A stretch of 11,574 nucleotides of DNA from the NCBI GenBank assembly GCA_041859375.1, contig JBHEKP010000384.1, forward strand, positions 1-11,574. Reading direction: 5' to 3'. The notes beneath the pieces are model-generated. The model made no database searches, was not told where the DNA came from, and saw only the letters and a list, made by a program, of their open reading frames with translations. This document shows, piece after piece, positions 1-7,776 of the stretch. Source of the DNA: JBHEKP01 sp041859375 (GTDB lineage: Bacteria > Hydrogenedentota > Hydrogenedentia > Hydrogenedentales > CAITNO01). Each line of letters starts with the position of its first letter. Position 1 is the first letter of the stretch. The position numbers and the translations under genes were made by a program.

Positions 1-1257
1 AGCCGGGTGCGCGATCTGTTCCAGCAGGGCCACAAAAACGCGCCGTGCATCATTTTCATTGACGAGATTGACGCGGTGGGCCGCCAGCGCGGCGCGGGCC
101 TGGGCGGCGGCCACGACGAGCGCGAGCAGACCCTGAACCAGCTGCTGGTGGAGATGGACGGGTTCAACACGAACGACGGCGTCATCCTCATGGCGGCGAC
201 GAACCGTCCCGACGTGCTGGACCAGGCGCTGCTCCGTCCGGGCCGCTTCGACCGGCAGATTGTGGTGCCCAACCCGGACATCGTGGGCCGCAAGGCGATC
301 CTTGAGATACACGTGACCAACCAGAAGGTGCCCACGGCGGACGATGTGGACTTGGGCGTGATGGCCCGGAGCACCCCCGGTTTTTCGGGCGCGGACCTTG
401 CCAACATGGTGAACGAGGCGGCGCTGCTGGCCGCGCGCCGGGGCAAGGACAAGGTGGCGATGGAGGACTTCGAGGACGCGAAGGACCGGGTGCTGATGGG
501 CCCGGCGCGGCGCAGCATGACCATGAGCGAGAAGGAGAAGGCCGCCACGGCGTACCACGAGGCGGGCCACACGCTGGTGGCGCGGCTGCTGCCCGACGCC
601 GACCCGATCCACAAGGTGACCATCATCCCCCGGGGGCGGGCGCTTGGCGTGACCAGCTCCCTGCCCGAGCAGGACCGGTACAGCATTTCCAAGACCTACT
701 GCCTCGCCACGATCCGCATGATCATGGGCGGCCGCGCGGCGGAGGACGTGGTGTTCAACGAGTTCACGAGCGGCGCGTCGAACGACCTGAAGCGGGCCAC
801 GCAGCTCGCGCACAAGATGGTGTGCGAGTGGGGCATGAGCAACCTCGGCCCCCTCACCTTCGGCGGCGGGGACGAGGAGGTGTTCCTTGGCCGGGACTTC
901 GCCCGGATGCGCGACTTCAGCGAGGAAACCTCGTCGGCGGTGGACCGCGAGATACACCGGATTTGCGAGGAGGCCTACAAGGACGCCCGCGAGATGCTGC
1001 ACAGGCACGAGGCGGTGCTGCGGGCCCTGGCCGAGGCGCTCATCGAGCGGGAAACCCTCGACCTGCACGAGATTGACGAGATTATCCGCACCGTGGGCGG
1101 CCCTGAACTGCTGCCGCAGCGGGCCGCGGAGCCGGAGAGCGCGGCGGGCGGGCAGGAGCCGGAGGAGTTGACGGCGGCGGCCTCCGAGCAGGCCCCCCCG
1201 GACAAGGAACCGTCCGCGCCCGTCCTCGATCCCGAAACGGCCCCCGGCCCGGCGTGA
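1..1257 (+). CDS. ftsH: ATP-dependent zinc metalloprotease FtsH, C-terminal part (5' end outside window)
   Basis: FtsH is the membrane-anchored hexameric AAA+ protease that extracts and degrades membrane and short-lived cytosolic proteins. The reading frame is open from base 1, so the N-terminal membrane segments and the Walker A motif lie upstream of the window. In-window residues show Walker B (IIFIDEID, D21 E22), the second region of homology with its arginines (TNRPDVLDQALLRPGRFDRQ, about 67-86), the zinc-binding HEAGH (H186, E187, H190) and the likely third zinc ligand Asp262 in GASNDL. EVFLGRD and the helical protease C-terminus follow. The last 45 or so residues are a low-complexity Ala/Glu/Pro-rich tail, longer than the short E. 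coli tail and probably disordered. The gene is followed after 49 bp by folP with no visible terminator, so co-transcription is likely. Identification is secure. Confidence 0.98.
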   Translation, partial: SRVRDLFQQGHKNAPCIIFIDEIDAVGRQRGAGLGGGHDEREQTLNQLLVEMDGFNTNDGVILMAATNRPDVLDQALLRPGRFDRQIVVPNPDIVGRKAILEIHVTNQKVPTADDVDLGVMARSTPGFSGADLANMVNEAALLAARRGKDKVAMEDFEDAKDRVLMGPARRSMTMSEKEKAATAYHEAGHTLVARLLPDADPIHKVTIIPRGRALGVTSSLPEQDRYSISKTYCLATIRMIMGGRAAEDVVFNEFTSGASNDLKRATQLAHKMVCEWGMSNLGPLTFGGGDEEVFLGRDFARMRDFSEETSSAVDREIHRICEEAYKDAREMLHRHEAVLRALAEALIERETLDLHEIDEIIRTVGGPELLPQRAAEPESAAGGQEPEELTAAASEQAPPDKEPSAPVLDPETAPGPA

Positions 1258-1306
1258 CAGGCCCGTACGGCCCCCCTTCCAGCCACCGACACAGGGAACG
1301 CGCGTG

Positions 1307-2131
1307 ATGCCCCTGCCCCAGTGCGACATAGCCGACAAGACCCTGGTGATGGGCATCGTCAACGTGACCCCCGACTCCTTTTTTGACGGGGGGGCGCATT
1401 TCGACGCCGATTCGGCGGTTGCCCACGGCATGCGGCTCATTCAGGACGGGGCGGATATTCTGGACGTGGGGGGGGAGTCGTCGCGCCCCGGTGCGGCCCC
1501 CGTGACGCCCGGGGAGGAGCAGCGGCGGGTGCTGCCCGTGGTGGAGCGCCTTGTTCCGCTGGGCGTTCCCGTTTCGGTGGACACCATGCACGCCGAAACG
1601 GCGCGGCGCGCCCTAGCGGCGGGCGTGGTGATGATCAACGACATCTCCGCCTTCCGCGCCGACCCGGAGATGGCCGGGGTTGCGGCGGAGGCGGGCTGCG
1701 CCTGCGTGCTCATGCACATGCAGGGCACCCCGCAGACCATGCAGGCCGCCCCGGCATACGGGGACGTGGTGGACGACATCCGGGCCTTTCTCGCGGAGCG
1801 GACCGAATTCGCCCTTTCGCGGGGGGTGCGCTTGGAAAACATCTGGCTGGATCCCGGCTTCTGCTTCGGCAAGACGGTGGAACAGAACCTCTTGCTGCTG
1901 CGCCGGCTGGACGAGTTTTTGACCCCCGGCCGCCCCCTGCTGCTGGGCACGTCGAACAAGTCCACCATCGGCGCGGTGATGGACGCGCCGCCGGGTGAAC
2001 GGACCCTTGGAACGGCCGCGACGGTGGCGTTCGCAATCGCCAAAGGCGTACACTGTGTGCGGGTGCATGATGTCAAGACCATGGCCGGAGTGGCGCGCAT
2101 GTGCGACGCCATCCGCCACGGGAGGAGGTAG
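1307..2131 (+). CDS. folP: Dihydropteroate synthase
   Basis: Condenses 6-hydroxymethyl-dihydropterin pyrophosphate with p-aminobenzoate to give dihydropteroate in folate synthesis; the target of sulfonamides. The 274-residue TIM barrel has all the expected motifs: NVTPDSF (19-25), DVGGESSRPG (53-62), SVDT (90-93), ND (111-112), MHMQGTP (136-142), DPGFCFGK (182-189), GTSNKS (214-219) and RVHD (252-255). The phosphate-binding loop reads SNKS where E. coli has SRKS; the lysine is kept. A GTG at 1304 sits directly before the ATG at 1307. AGGGA at 1293-1297 is 9 bases from the ATG and 6 from the GTG, so I chose ATG, but the difference is one residue. Its last codons contain the ribosome binding site of glmM, which points to translational coupling. 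A run of 8 G at 1468-1475 codes for the GGE of the pterin-binding motif. Length is normal for the family. Confidence 0.97.
   Translation: MPLPQCDIADKTLVMGIVNVTPDSFFDGGAHFDADSAVAHGMRLIQDGADILDVGGESSRPGAAPVTPGEEQRRVLPVVERLVPLGVPVSVDTMHAETARRALAAGVVMINDISAFRADPEMAGVAAEAGCACVLMHMQGTPQTMQAAPAYGDVVDDIRAFLAERTEFALSRGVRLENIWLDPGFCFGKTVEQNLLLLRRLDEFLTPGRPLLLGTSNKSTIGAVMDAPPGERTLGTAATVAFAIAKGVHCVRVHDVKTMAGVARMCDAIRHGRR
2121..2128 (+). promoter_or_regulatory. Ribosome binding site of glmM inside the 3' end of folP
   Basis: GGAGGAGG is a near-perfect anti-16S match 9 bases before the glmM ATG at 2138. It lies in the last coding codons of folP, whose TAG is at 2129-2131. Ribosomes ending folP are thus placed to start glmM, and the site supports the chosen start. 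Confidence 0.75.
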
Positions 2132-2137
2132 GAGAAC

Positions 2138-3493
2138 ATGGGCGAACGCCTGTTTGGAACGGACGGCATCCGGGGCCTGGCGAACATCCACCCCATGACC
2201 GCCGAAATGGCGCTCAAGGTGGGCCGCGCCGCCGGGCGCGTCTTCCAGAAGGAGGACCGCCAGCACACGATTCTCATCGGCAAGGACACGCGCCGCTCGT
2301 GCTACATGATTGAGAACGCGCTGACGGCGGGGCTTCTTTCCATGGGCCTGCGGGTGCTGCTCACGGGCCCCCTGCCCACGCCGGGGGTGTCGTACATCAT
2401 GCGCAGCCTGCGCTGCGACGGCGCAATCATGATTTCCGCCTCCCACAACCCCTACGCGGACAACGGCATCAAGCTTTTCGCCGCCGACGGCTTCAAGATT
2501 CAGGACGCGCTGGAGGACGAAATCCAGCGGCTCATCGAGACCGGCGAGGTGGACGACATCCGCCCCACCGGCGACCGGGTGGGCGTGGCCCGGCGCATTG
2601 ACGACGCCGTGGGCCGGTACATTGAATTCGCCAAGGCCGCCTTCCCCAAGGGCATGCGCCTCGACGGGCTGCGCATCGTGATGGACTGCGCCAACGGCGC
2701 GGGCTACAAGGTGGGCCCGGAGACGCTGCGCGAGCTGGGCGCGGAGGTCATCCCCATCAACGACCACCCCGACGGCCTCAACATCAACGAGCGCTGCGGC
2801 TCGGTGCACCCCGAGGAGATGCGCGCCACGGTCATCCGCACCAAGGCGGACGTGGGCGTCGCCTTCGACGGCGACGGCGACCGCATCGCCATGGCCGACG
2901 AGAACGGGCGGCTGCTGGAGGGCAACGCCATCCTCGCCCTGCTCGGCGTGGACATGATCGAGCGGGGCGTGCTGCCCCGCAACACCCTCGCCACGACCAT
3001 CATGGCCAACGGCGGCCTGGAGCGCGCCCTGGCGCGGGCGGGCGGCCGGGTGGTGCGCGCCCAGGTGGGCGACCGCAGCGTGGTGGAGGCCATGCTCAAG
3101 GACGGCCTCATCCTCGGCGGCGAGCCCTCGGGCCACATGATTCTGCTGGAGCACAACGTCACCGGCGACGCCATGATCGCCGCGCTGCACGTGCTCGCCA
3201 CCATGATCCGCAAGGACCAGCCCCTCTCCGCCATCGCCCACCTCTACCATGAGATGCCCGAATGCCACCGCCGGGTGCCCATGGAAAACGGGCACCGGGC
3301 CGCGCAGTCCGCGCTCGACGCCATCGCCGCGGAGGCGCAGGCGGAAATCAACGGCCAGGGCCGCGTCGTCATCCGCCGCTCCGGCACCGAGCCCGTGGTG
3401 CGCGTGATGGTGCAGCACGAGGAGCTGCGCCGCGCCGAACAGCTCGCCGAGCAGCTCGCCGCGCGCGTCGCCGAAGCCGCCGCCGCGTCCTGA
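2138..3493 (+). CDS. glmM: Phosphoglucosamine mutase
   Basis: Interconverts glucosamine-6-phosphate and glucosamine-1-phosphate on the cytosolic route to UDP-GlcNAc, which feeds peptidoglycan and lipopolysaccharide. The 451 residues show all four functional loops of the alpha-D-phosphohexomutase family: N-terminal FGTDGIRG (6-13), the active-site loop SASHNPYADNGIK with the phospho-serine at S102 (same number as in E. coli), the metal-binding DGDGDR (244-249), the sugar-binding GGEPSGH (327-333) and the phosphate-binding RRSGTEPVVR (413-422). Length and motif spacing are normal. It follows folP after 6 bp and precedes pdxJ by 27 bp. In many bacteria outside the gammaproteobacteria, cdaA (diadenylate cyclase) and cdaR/ybbR lie near or just before glmM; here nothing lies between folP and glmM. 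The C-terminus ends in an Ala-rich helix. Confidence 0.97.
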   Translation: MGERLFGTDGIRGLANIHPMTAEMALKVGRAAGRVFQKEDRQHTILIGKDTRRSCYMIENALTAGLLSMGLRVLLTGPLPTPGVSYIMRSLRCDGAIMISASHNPYADNGIKLFAADGFKIQDALEDEIQRLIETGEVDDIRPTGDRVGVARRIDDAVGRYIEFAKAAFPKGMRLDGLRIVMDCANGAGYKVGPETLRELGAEVIPINDHPDGLNINERCGSVHPEEMRATVIRTKADVGVAFDGDGDRIAMADENGRLLEGNAILALLGVDMIERGVLPRNTLATTIMANGGLERALARAGGRVVRAQVGDRSVVEAMLKDGLILGGEPSGHMILLEHNVTGDAMIAALHVLATMIRKDQPLSAIAHLYHEMPECHRRVPMENGHRAAQSALDAIAAEAQAEINGQGRVVIRRSGTEPVVRVMVQHEELRRAEQLAEQLAARVAEAAAAS

Positions 3494-3520
3494 CCGGCAG
3501 GAAAAACGGGAGAACCCACC

Positions 3521-4306
3521 ATGAACACCCCGAACACAAGCGCGCCCCGCTTCCGGCCCATCGAACTGGGCGTGAACATTGACCACGTGGCCACCCTGCG
3601 CGAGGCGCGCAAGGGAAGCGCCCCCGACGTGATCGCCGCCGCCAAGGTCTGCGAGGCCGCCGGGGCGCGCCAGATCACCGTCCACCTCCGCGCCGACCGC
3701 CGCCACATCCAGGACCATGACGTGGCCGCGCTCAAGCAGGTGCTCACCGTCCGGCTCAACCTCGAAATGGGCGTGACGGACGAGATCATCGAAATCGCCC
3801 GCGCCACCCGGCCCGACACGGTCTGCCTCGTCCCCGAAAACCGGCGCGAGGTCACCACCGAGGGCGGGCTCGACGTGGCCGGCCAGCTCGCGCGCCTCAC
3901 CGAGGTCACCGCGGACATGCACGCCCACGGCATCCGCGTCAGCATGTTCATCGACCCCGACGCGCGCCAGGTCGAGGCCAGCGCCGCCTCCGGCGCCGAC
4001 TTCATCGAAATGCACACCGGCGCCTACGCCAACGCCCGGGGCGAGGAGGCCGTCGCAAAAGAACTCGCCCGCCTCCATGAATGCGCCCTGCTCTGCGCCC
4101 AGACGCCCATGCGCTGCAACGCGGGCCACGGCCTCACCGTGCGCAACCTCTGGCCCGTGGCCCTCCTCCCCGGACTCAACGAGGTCAACAACGGCCACGA
4201 CATCATCGCCCGCGCCGTCTTCATCGGGCTCGACGCCGCGGTCCGCGAGATTCTCGACATCCTCCACCAGGCCGCAAAACTCAAGGCTGTCACCGACGCG
4301 GTGTGA
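3521..4306 (+). CDS. pdxJ: Pyridoxine 5'-phosphate synthase
   Basis: Last step of the DXP-dependent vitamin B6 pathway: joins 1-deoxy-D-xylulose 5-phosphate and 3-amino-2-oxopropyl phosphate to give pyridoxine 5'-phosphate. Motifs seen over 261 residues are GVNIDHVATLR (17-27), VHLRADRRHI (54-63, with the catalytic His at 55), NLEM (catalytic Glu82), CLVPENRREVTTEGGL (102-117), FIDPD (143-147), IEMHTGAYA (162-170) and NAGHGL (His203). These match E. coli His45, Glu72 and His193 with a constant shift of 10, so the protein only has a slightly longer N-terminus. The second motif has Ala where HLREDRRHI is usual; the catalytic residues are kept. GGGAG at 3508-3512 lies 8 bases before the ATG. This is the last gene of the housekeeping run. 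In many genomes acpS follows pdxJ; here a defence cassette does. Confidence 0.97.
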   Translation: MNTPNTSAPRFRPIELGVNIDHVATLREARKGSAPDVIAAAKVCEAAGARQITVHLRADRRHIQDHDVAALKQVLTVRLNLEMGVTDEIIEIARATRPDTVCLVPENRREVTTEGGLDVAGQLARLTEVTADMHAHGIRVSMFIDPDARQVEASAASGADFIEMHTGAYANARGEEAVAKELARLHECALLCAQTPMRCNAGHGLTVRNLWPVALLPGLNEVNNGHDIIARAVFIGLDAAVREILDILHQAAKLKAVTDAV

Positions 4307-4370
4307 CGGGCGGAAGCGTGGGGGAAAAATGCCGCATGCCGCGTTTTGCCGGGGCCTTTCCGACAGTCAG

Positions 4371-4395
4371 ATTGTCTCGTCGCTGATGAGACAAT
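4371..4395. repeat. Inverted repeat / strong hairpin 65 bp after pdxJ
   Basis: Arms ATTGTCTCGTC (4371-4381) and GATGAGACAAT (4385-4395) pair over 11 positions around a GCT loop, with one G-U pair; the outer 8 bp are perfectly complementary. No T-run follows (the next bases are TGAGGTTGTTC), so it is a poor classical intrinsic terminator. It could end the ftsH-pdxJ transcript, act as an operator for the defence genes, or be a stability element for the pdxJ mRNA. The structure is clear; its role is inference. Confidence 0.6.
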
Positions 4396-4579
4396 TGAGG
4401 TTGTTCAATGCCCCATGCATTTACCCCCCAAAGCGGACCGGCGCGGGCATCATGGTGCTTCTGGGCACGCCGACTTTGGAGGAGCTTTCTTTTAGGGGGC
4501 GGACTGTTTCTGTTGAATGGTGGCGCGGATCTCCTGTAGCCTTGTCAACAGGCGGGGCGGGAGGCTGTCAGGTCTGTTT

Positions 4580-4597
4580 CTTGTGGGGTTTGTCAAA
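4580..4597 (+). repeat. Left copy of an imperfect direct repeat flanking the two defence genes
   Basis: Reads CTTGTGGGGTTTGTCAAA and matches 15 of 18 positions with 11424-11441 (CTTTTGGGGTCCGTCAAA), beyond the other end of the two-gene cassette and in the same orientation. It may be a trace of insertion, a shared regulatory motif, or chance. It lies only 30 bases before the helicase start, which is awkward for an attachment site. Confidence 0.25.
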
Positions 4598-4610
4598 GAA
4601 AAAGCGCAGC

Positions 4611-4617
4611 GGGAGAA
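4611..4617 (+). promoter_or_regulatory. Ribosome binding site of the PLD-helicase gene
   Basis: GGGAGAA lies about 10 bases before the ATG at 4627 and supports that start. A second purine-rich stretch, GAGGGA at 4621-4626, abuts the ATG and is too close to serve. Confidence 0.55.
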
Positions 4618-4626
4618 CAAGAGGGA

Positions 4627-7600
4627 ATGCCGGAGCAACGGAAGGACGGCGGGCTTTTCATCGTTGACAATTCGGACTCCGAATGGAAAGTCCGGGATTA
4701 TCTGCGGGAATGGAGCGACTTGGCGCATTCTTTTGATGTTGCCACGGGGTATTTTGAGATCGGCGCGCTCCTTGCGCTGGATGGTCAGTGGCAAAAGCTT
4801 GATCACATGAGAATTCTCATGGGGGATGAGGTGTCAAAGCGCACAAAAAAGGCGCTTCTTGCGGGCATTGAAAATATCAGAAGAATACTTGATCAAAGCA
4901 TTGAGCGGGAAAAGGAGGAAAATGATTTCCTGCGGGGCGTGCCAGGCATTGTCGAGGCGCTGAGGGAAAAGAAGATTCTCTGCCGTGTCTATTCAAAAGA
5001 GAAGTTTCACGCAAAGGCTTACATAACCCACGGAAAGCATGCCGTCATAGGATCCGTGGCATTGGTCGGCTCAAGCAATTTCACCCATCCGGGCCTGACG
5101 CAAAACGTCGAACTGAACATACAGGTTCAGCGGGAGGTGGCGGAACTCCAAGAGTGGTATGAGCGTCACTGGAACATGGCGGAAGACATCACAGGGGAGA
5201 TACTTTCCACCATAGAACGGCACACCCGCGAGCGCACCCCCTTTGAAATATATGCGAAGTCCCTGCAGGAATACTTCCGCGGGCATGAAATGACCGACAC
5301 GGAATGGGAAAAGACCGAGTCGCGGATGTACCCTGTGCTTGACCACTACCAAAAGGAGGGCTACCACGCCCTTCTGAAGATAGCCCGCCAGTTCAACGGG
5401 GCTTTTCTCTGCGACGGCGTCGGGCTTGGCAAAACTTTTGTGGGCATGATGCTGATAGAGCATCTGACCATGCGCGAGCGCAAGCGGGTTGCGCTGTTTG
5501 TCCCCAAAGCGGCGCGGAAACCCGTCTGGGAGGCCGCCCTGGACAAATACCTTCCCCATGTCCGGCGCGGTGACTTTGCCAATCTTGTCATCTACAACCA
5601 CACCGATCTCCAGCGCGGCGGTGATTTCATGGAGCGCATGCAGGCGCTCAAGGATCTGGCCGACGTGATTGTCATTGACGAGGCCCACCATTTCCGCAAC
5701 CCCGGACTCAAGGGCATGGGCGCCAGGGGACCATCCCGGTACCGGCAGCTCTTTGACATAGCCGGGGGAAAAACGCTTTACATGCTGACAGCGACGCCCG
5801 TCAACAACCGGCTGACTGATCTGCAGCGGATGATAGAACTTTTTTCCCGCCGCCAGAATGACTATTTCAAGCACCGTCTGGGTATCCACAATCTTCCGGC
5901 CCATTTCCGCAAGATGGAGAAGGCGCTGGAGGAAATGACGCTCGGCGCCCCCGCGCAAACTGTGATATTCACGGAAACCAATGAATCCGAGGCCGAGCAG
6001 GTGCTGTCCACCGACCCCCTTTTCAAGGCGCTGGTGGTCCAGCGCAGCCGTTCCTATGTGAGGGAAAGCCAGACACAGCACGGGGGGGCGGACACGCTGT
6101 TTCCCGAAAGACAGCCCCCGGTGGTGGCCGAGTATTCCATTAAAAAGACCTACGGCCGCCTGCTGGACATGCTGGAGGGTGCGTTCAACCACGAGAAACC
6201 GCTTTTTTCCCTTGCAATTTACTATCCCCTGGCCTATTACAAGGGGGATGACGCAAACATAGATCCGATGGCTGAAAACCGGCAAAAGCAGGTTGTGGGC
6301 CTCATTCGTGTGCAGTTTTTGAAGCGCTTTGAGAGCTCCGTCCGCGCCTTCCAAATGTCCTGTTCAGACCTGTTGCTCAAGTTTCTGGCCTTTGCGGAAA
6401 AGCACAGTGAAACCATGGCCGAAAAACACCGGCTTGAGCGGTGGAAGGCGCAGCACGCCGAACTGCTCGGATATGTCCATGAGCACCAGACGGACTTGTT
6501 TGTCCAGGAGGACGAGGACGCCGATGCGGACATCATTTCCGAGGAAATGCTTGAACTGGTGGAGATGCTGCCCCGCGACGAGTACAGGGTGGAGGAAATA
6601 CTCGCCGAGACATTTCTGGACCTGGACCAGGTGGCCGCGTTTTTGGAGGAGATCAGGCAGTTCAAGACCAGCCACGACGACAAGCTCAAGGCGCTGACAA
6701 GGCTGCTGAAGACCGATCCGGTGCTGAAAAAACACAAGGCCATCATCTTCACCGAATACATGGCCACCGCCCGGTATCTGCTGAAGGAGCTGGCCGCCGC
6801 CGGCATTGACGGGGTGGATGAGGTGGACAGCTCGACGAAACGGGACCGGGGAGACATGCTCCGCCAGTTTTCGCCGTACTACAACGGCTCCACGAGCGGG
6901 GAGCTGGCCGCCGCGGGACTGAAGGAGACGCGCATCCTAATCGCCACGGATGTGCTCTCCGAGGGGTTGAACCTCCAGGACGCCACCCGGCTCATCAATT
7001 ATGACATTCACTGGAACCCCGTCCGCCTGATGCAGCGCATCGGGCGTGTGGACAGGCGTCTGAACAGGGAGACGGAAGCGCGGATTGTCGCGGACCATCC
7101 GGACCAGAAAAGCATCCGGGGCACGGTGGCCTACTGGAATTTCCTGCCGCCCGACGAGTTGAACCGTCTTTTGGGGCTTTACTCGCTGGTGTCGCACAAA
7201 ACCCTCCGGATTTCCAAGACCTTCGGCATTGAAGGCAGGCAACTGCTCACCCCCGAGGACGACTACGAGGCGCTGAAGGACTTCATCCACGAGTACGAGG
7301 GCGGCACCACCCCCGATCAGGCCATGCACCTCGAATATCAGCAGCTGCTCAAGGACCACCCCGGCCTGGAGGAACAGCTCAACGGCTTTCCCAAACGGGT
7401 GTTTTCAGGGCGGCATCATCCAATCACGGGAGCCCGCGCGGTCTTTTTCTGCTACAGCCTTCCCGGTTTGGATCTGTCACTCCAGGACGGGGGTGCCAGT
7501 GACGCCGCCGCATGGACGGAAGAGGCGGGGTACACCAAATGGTACCTGTACGACACCGGCAGGGACCGAATTCTGGAAGAGACCCCGGCCATACACGAAC

Positions 7601-7767
7601 TGATCAAGTGCGGGCCGGACACCCCGCGCCACCGGGGCATGGAGGAGAAGACCCTCTCCGAAATCCGGGCATCGGTGGAAAAGCACATCAAGAACACCTA
7701 TTTCAAAAGCACCCAGGCCCCGGCGGGCGTGAAGGCCACCCTTCGCGCGTGGCTTGAACTCAGTTAG
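4627..7767 (+). CDS. PLD-type nuclease fused to SNF2/RapA-like SF2 translocase (defence, Type ISP-related)
   Basis: Predicted DNA-cleaving and DNA-translocating subunit of a restriction system. Residues 1-200 resemble a phospholipase-D-family nuclease: H128-A-K130, then GSSNFT (148-153, N151) and NVEL (E162). This is the variant HKD site without the aspartate, as in PLD-type restriction nucleases such as BfiI; one such site per chain implies that it works as a dimer. An SF2 motor follows: Walker A DGVGLGKT (263-270), DEAHH (351-355), LTATPVNN (387-394), a large insertion (about 430-690), IIFTEY (706-711), ATDVLSEGLNLQ (773-784) and QRIGRVDR (803-810). The last motifs are typical of SNF2/RapA-like double-strand DNA translocases. 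Residues 938-1046 are a C-terminal region I cannot assign, perhaps contacting the partner. The methylase gene starts 9 bp downstream, which indicates an operon. The 5' third is AT-richer than the housekeeping genes, suggesting transfer. The domain calls are firm; the biological role is inferred. Confidence 0.88.
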   Translation: MPEQRKDGGLFIVDNSDSEWKVRDYLREWSDLAHSFDVATGYFEIGALLALDGQWQKLDHMRILMGDEVSKRTKKALLAGIENIRRILDQSIEREKEENDFLRGVPGIVEALREKKILCRVYSKEKFHAKAYITHGKHAVIGSVALVGSSNFTHPGLTQNVELNIQVQREVAELQEWYERHWNMAEDITGEILSTIERHTRERTPFEIYAKSLQEYFRGHEMTDTEWEKTESRMYPVLDHYQKEGYHALLKIARQFNGAFLCDGVGLGKTFVGMMLIEHLTMRERKRVALFVPKAARKPVWEAALDKYLPHVRRGDFANLVIYNHTDLQRGGDFMERMQALKDLADVIVIDEAHHFRNPGLKGMGARGPSRYRQLFDIAGGKTLYMLTATPVNNRLTDLQRMIELFSRRQNDYFKHRLGIHNLPAHFRKMEKALEEMTLGAPAQTVIFTETNESEAEQVLSTDPLFKALVVQRSRSYVRESQTQHGGADTLFPERQPPVVAEYSIKKTYGRLLDMLEGAFNHEKPLFSLAIYYPLAYYKGDDANIDPMAENRQKQVVGLIRVQFLKRFESSVRAFQMSCSDLLLKFLAFAEKHSETMAEKHRLERWKAQHAELLGYVHEHQTDLFVQEDEDADADIISEEMLELVEMLPRDEYRVEEILAETFLDLDQVAAFLEEIRQFKTSHDDKLKALTRLLKTDPVLKKHKAIIFTEYMATARYLLKELAAAGIDGVDEVDSSTKRDRGDMLRQFSPYYNGSTSGELAAAGLKETRILIATDVLSEGLNLQDATRLINYDIHWNPVRLMQRIGRVDRRLNRETEARIVADHPDQKSIRGTVAYWNFLPPDELNRLLGLYSLVSHKTLRISKTFGIEGRQLLTPEDDYEALKDFIHEYEGGTTPDQAMHLEYQQLLKDHPGLEEQLNGFPKRVFSGRHHPITGARAVFFCYSLPGLDLSLQDGGASDAAAWTEEAGYTKWYLYDTGRDRILEETPAIHELIKCGPDTPRHRGMEEKTLSEIRASVEKHIKNTYFKSTQAPAGVKATLRAWLELS
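4664..4684. repeat. TTGACA next to a 15-bp palindrome in the 5' end of the helicase gene
   Basis: TTGACA (4664-4669) is followed at once by ATTCGGA-C-TCCGAAT (4670-4684), a palindrome with perfect 7-bp arms. It lies in codons 13-20 of the nuclease-helicase gene. It could be an operator-like site, but no -10 box stands at the right distance, and the codons belong to the N-terminal domain, so chance is quite possible. Confidence 0.3.
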
Positions 7768-7776
7768 GGTAATCCC

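Larger units (their letters stand above)
4307..4626. other. Intergenic region between pdxJ and the defence genes
   Basis: These 320 bases hold no gene I can support. The region marks a drop in GC content from the housekeeping operon to the defence cassette. It contains a strong hairpin (4371-4395), a sequence resembling one downstream of the cassette (4580-4597), and the ribosome binding site of the next gene. It should contain the operon terminator and a promoter for the cassette. I tried TTGAGG (4395-4400) and TTGTCA (4542-4547, 4590-4595) as -35 boxes, but none has a convincing -10 box at 16-18 bases, so no promoter is called. Confidence 0.6.

Noticed and set aside
1613..4267. 884-codon open frame on the - strand, opposite folP, glmM and pdxJ
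   Set aside because: It lies opposite three certain genes, and its protein is a low-complexity mix of Gly, Ala, Val, His and Asp with no family motif. This is the usual antisense shadow of GC-rich coding DNA.
4329..4667. Open frame of 112 codons in the pdxJ-helicase gap with a GGGG stretch just before its ATG
   Set aside because: It runs through the hairpin, overlaps the helicase start by 41 bases in another frame, ends in a basic tail and resembles no family I know. A small toxin or regulator cannot be ruled out, but nothing supports it.
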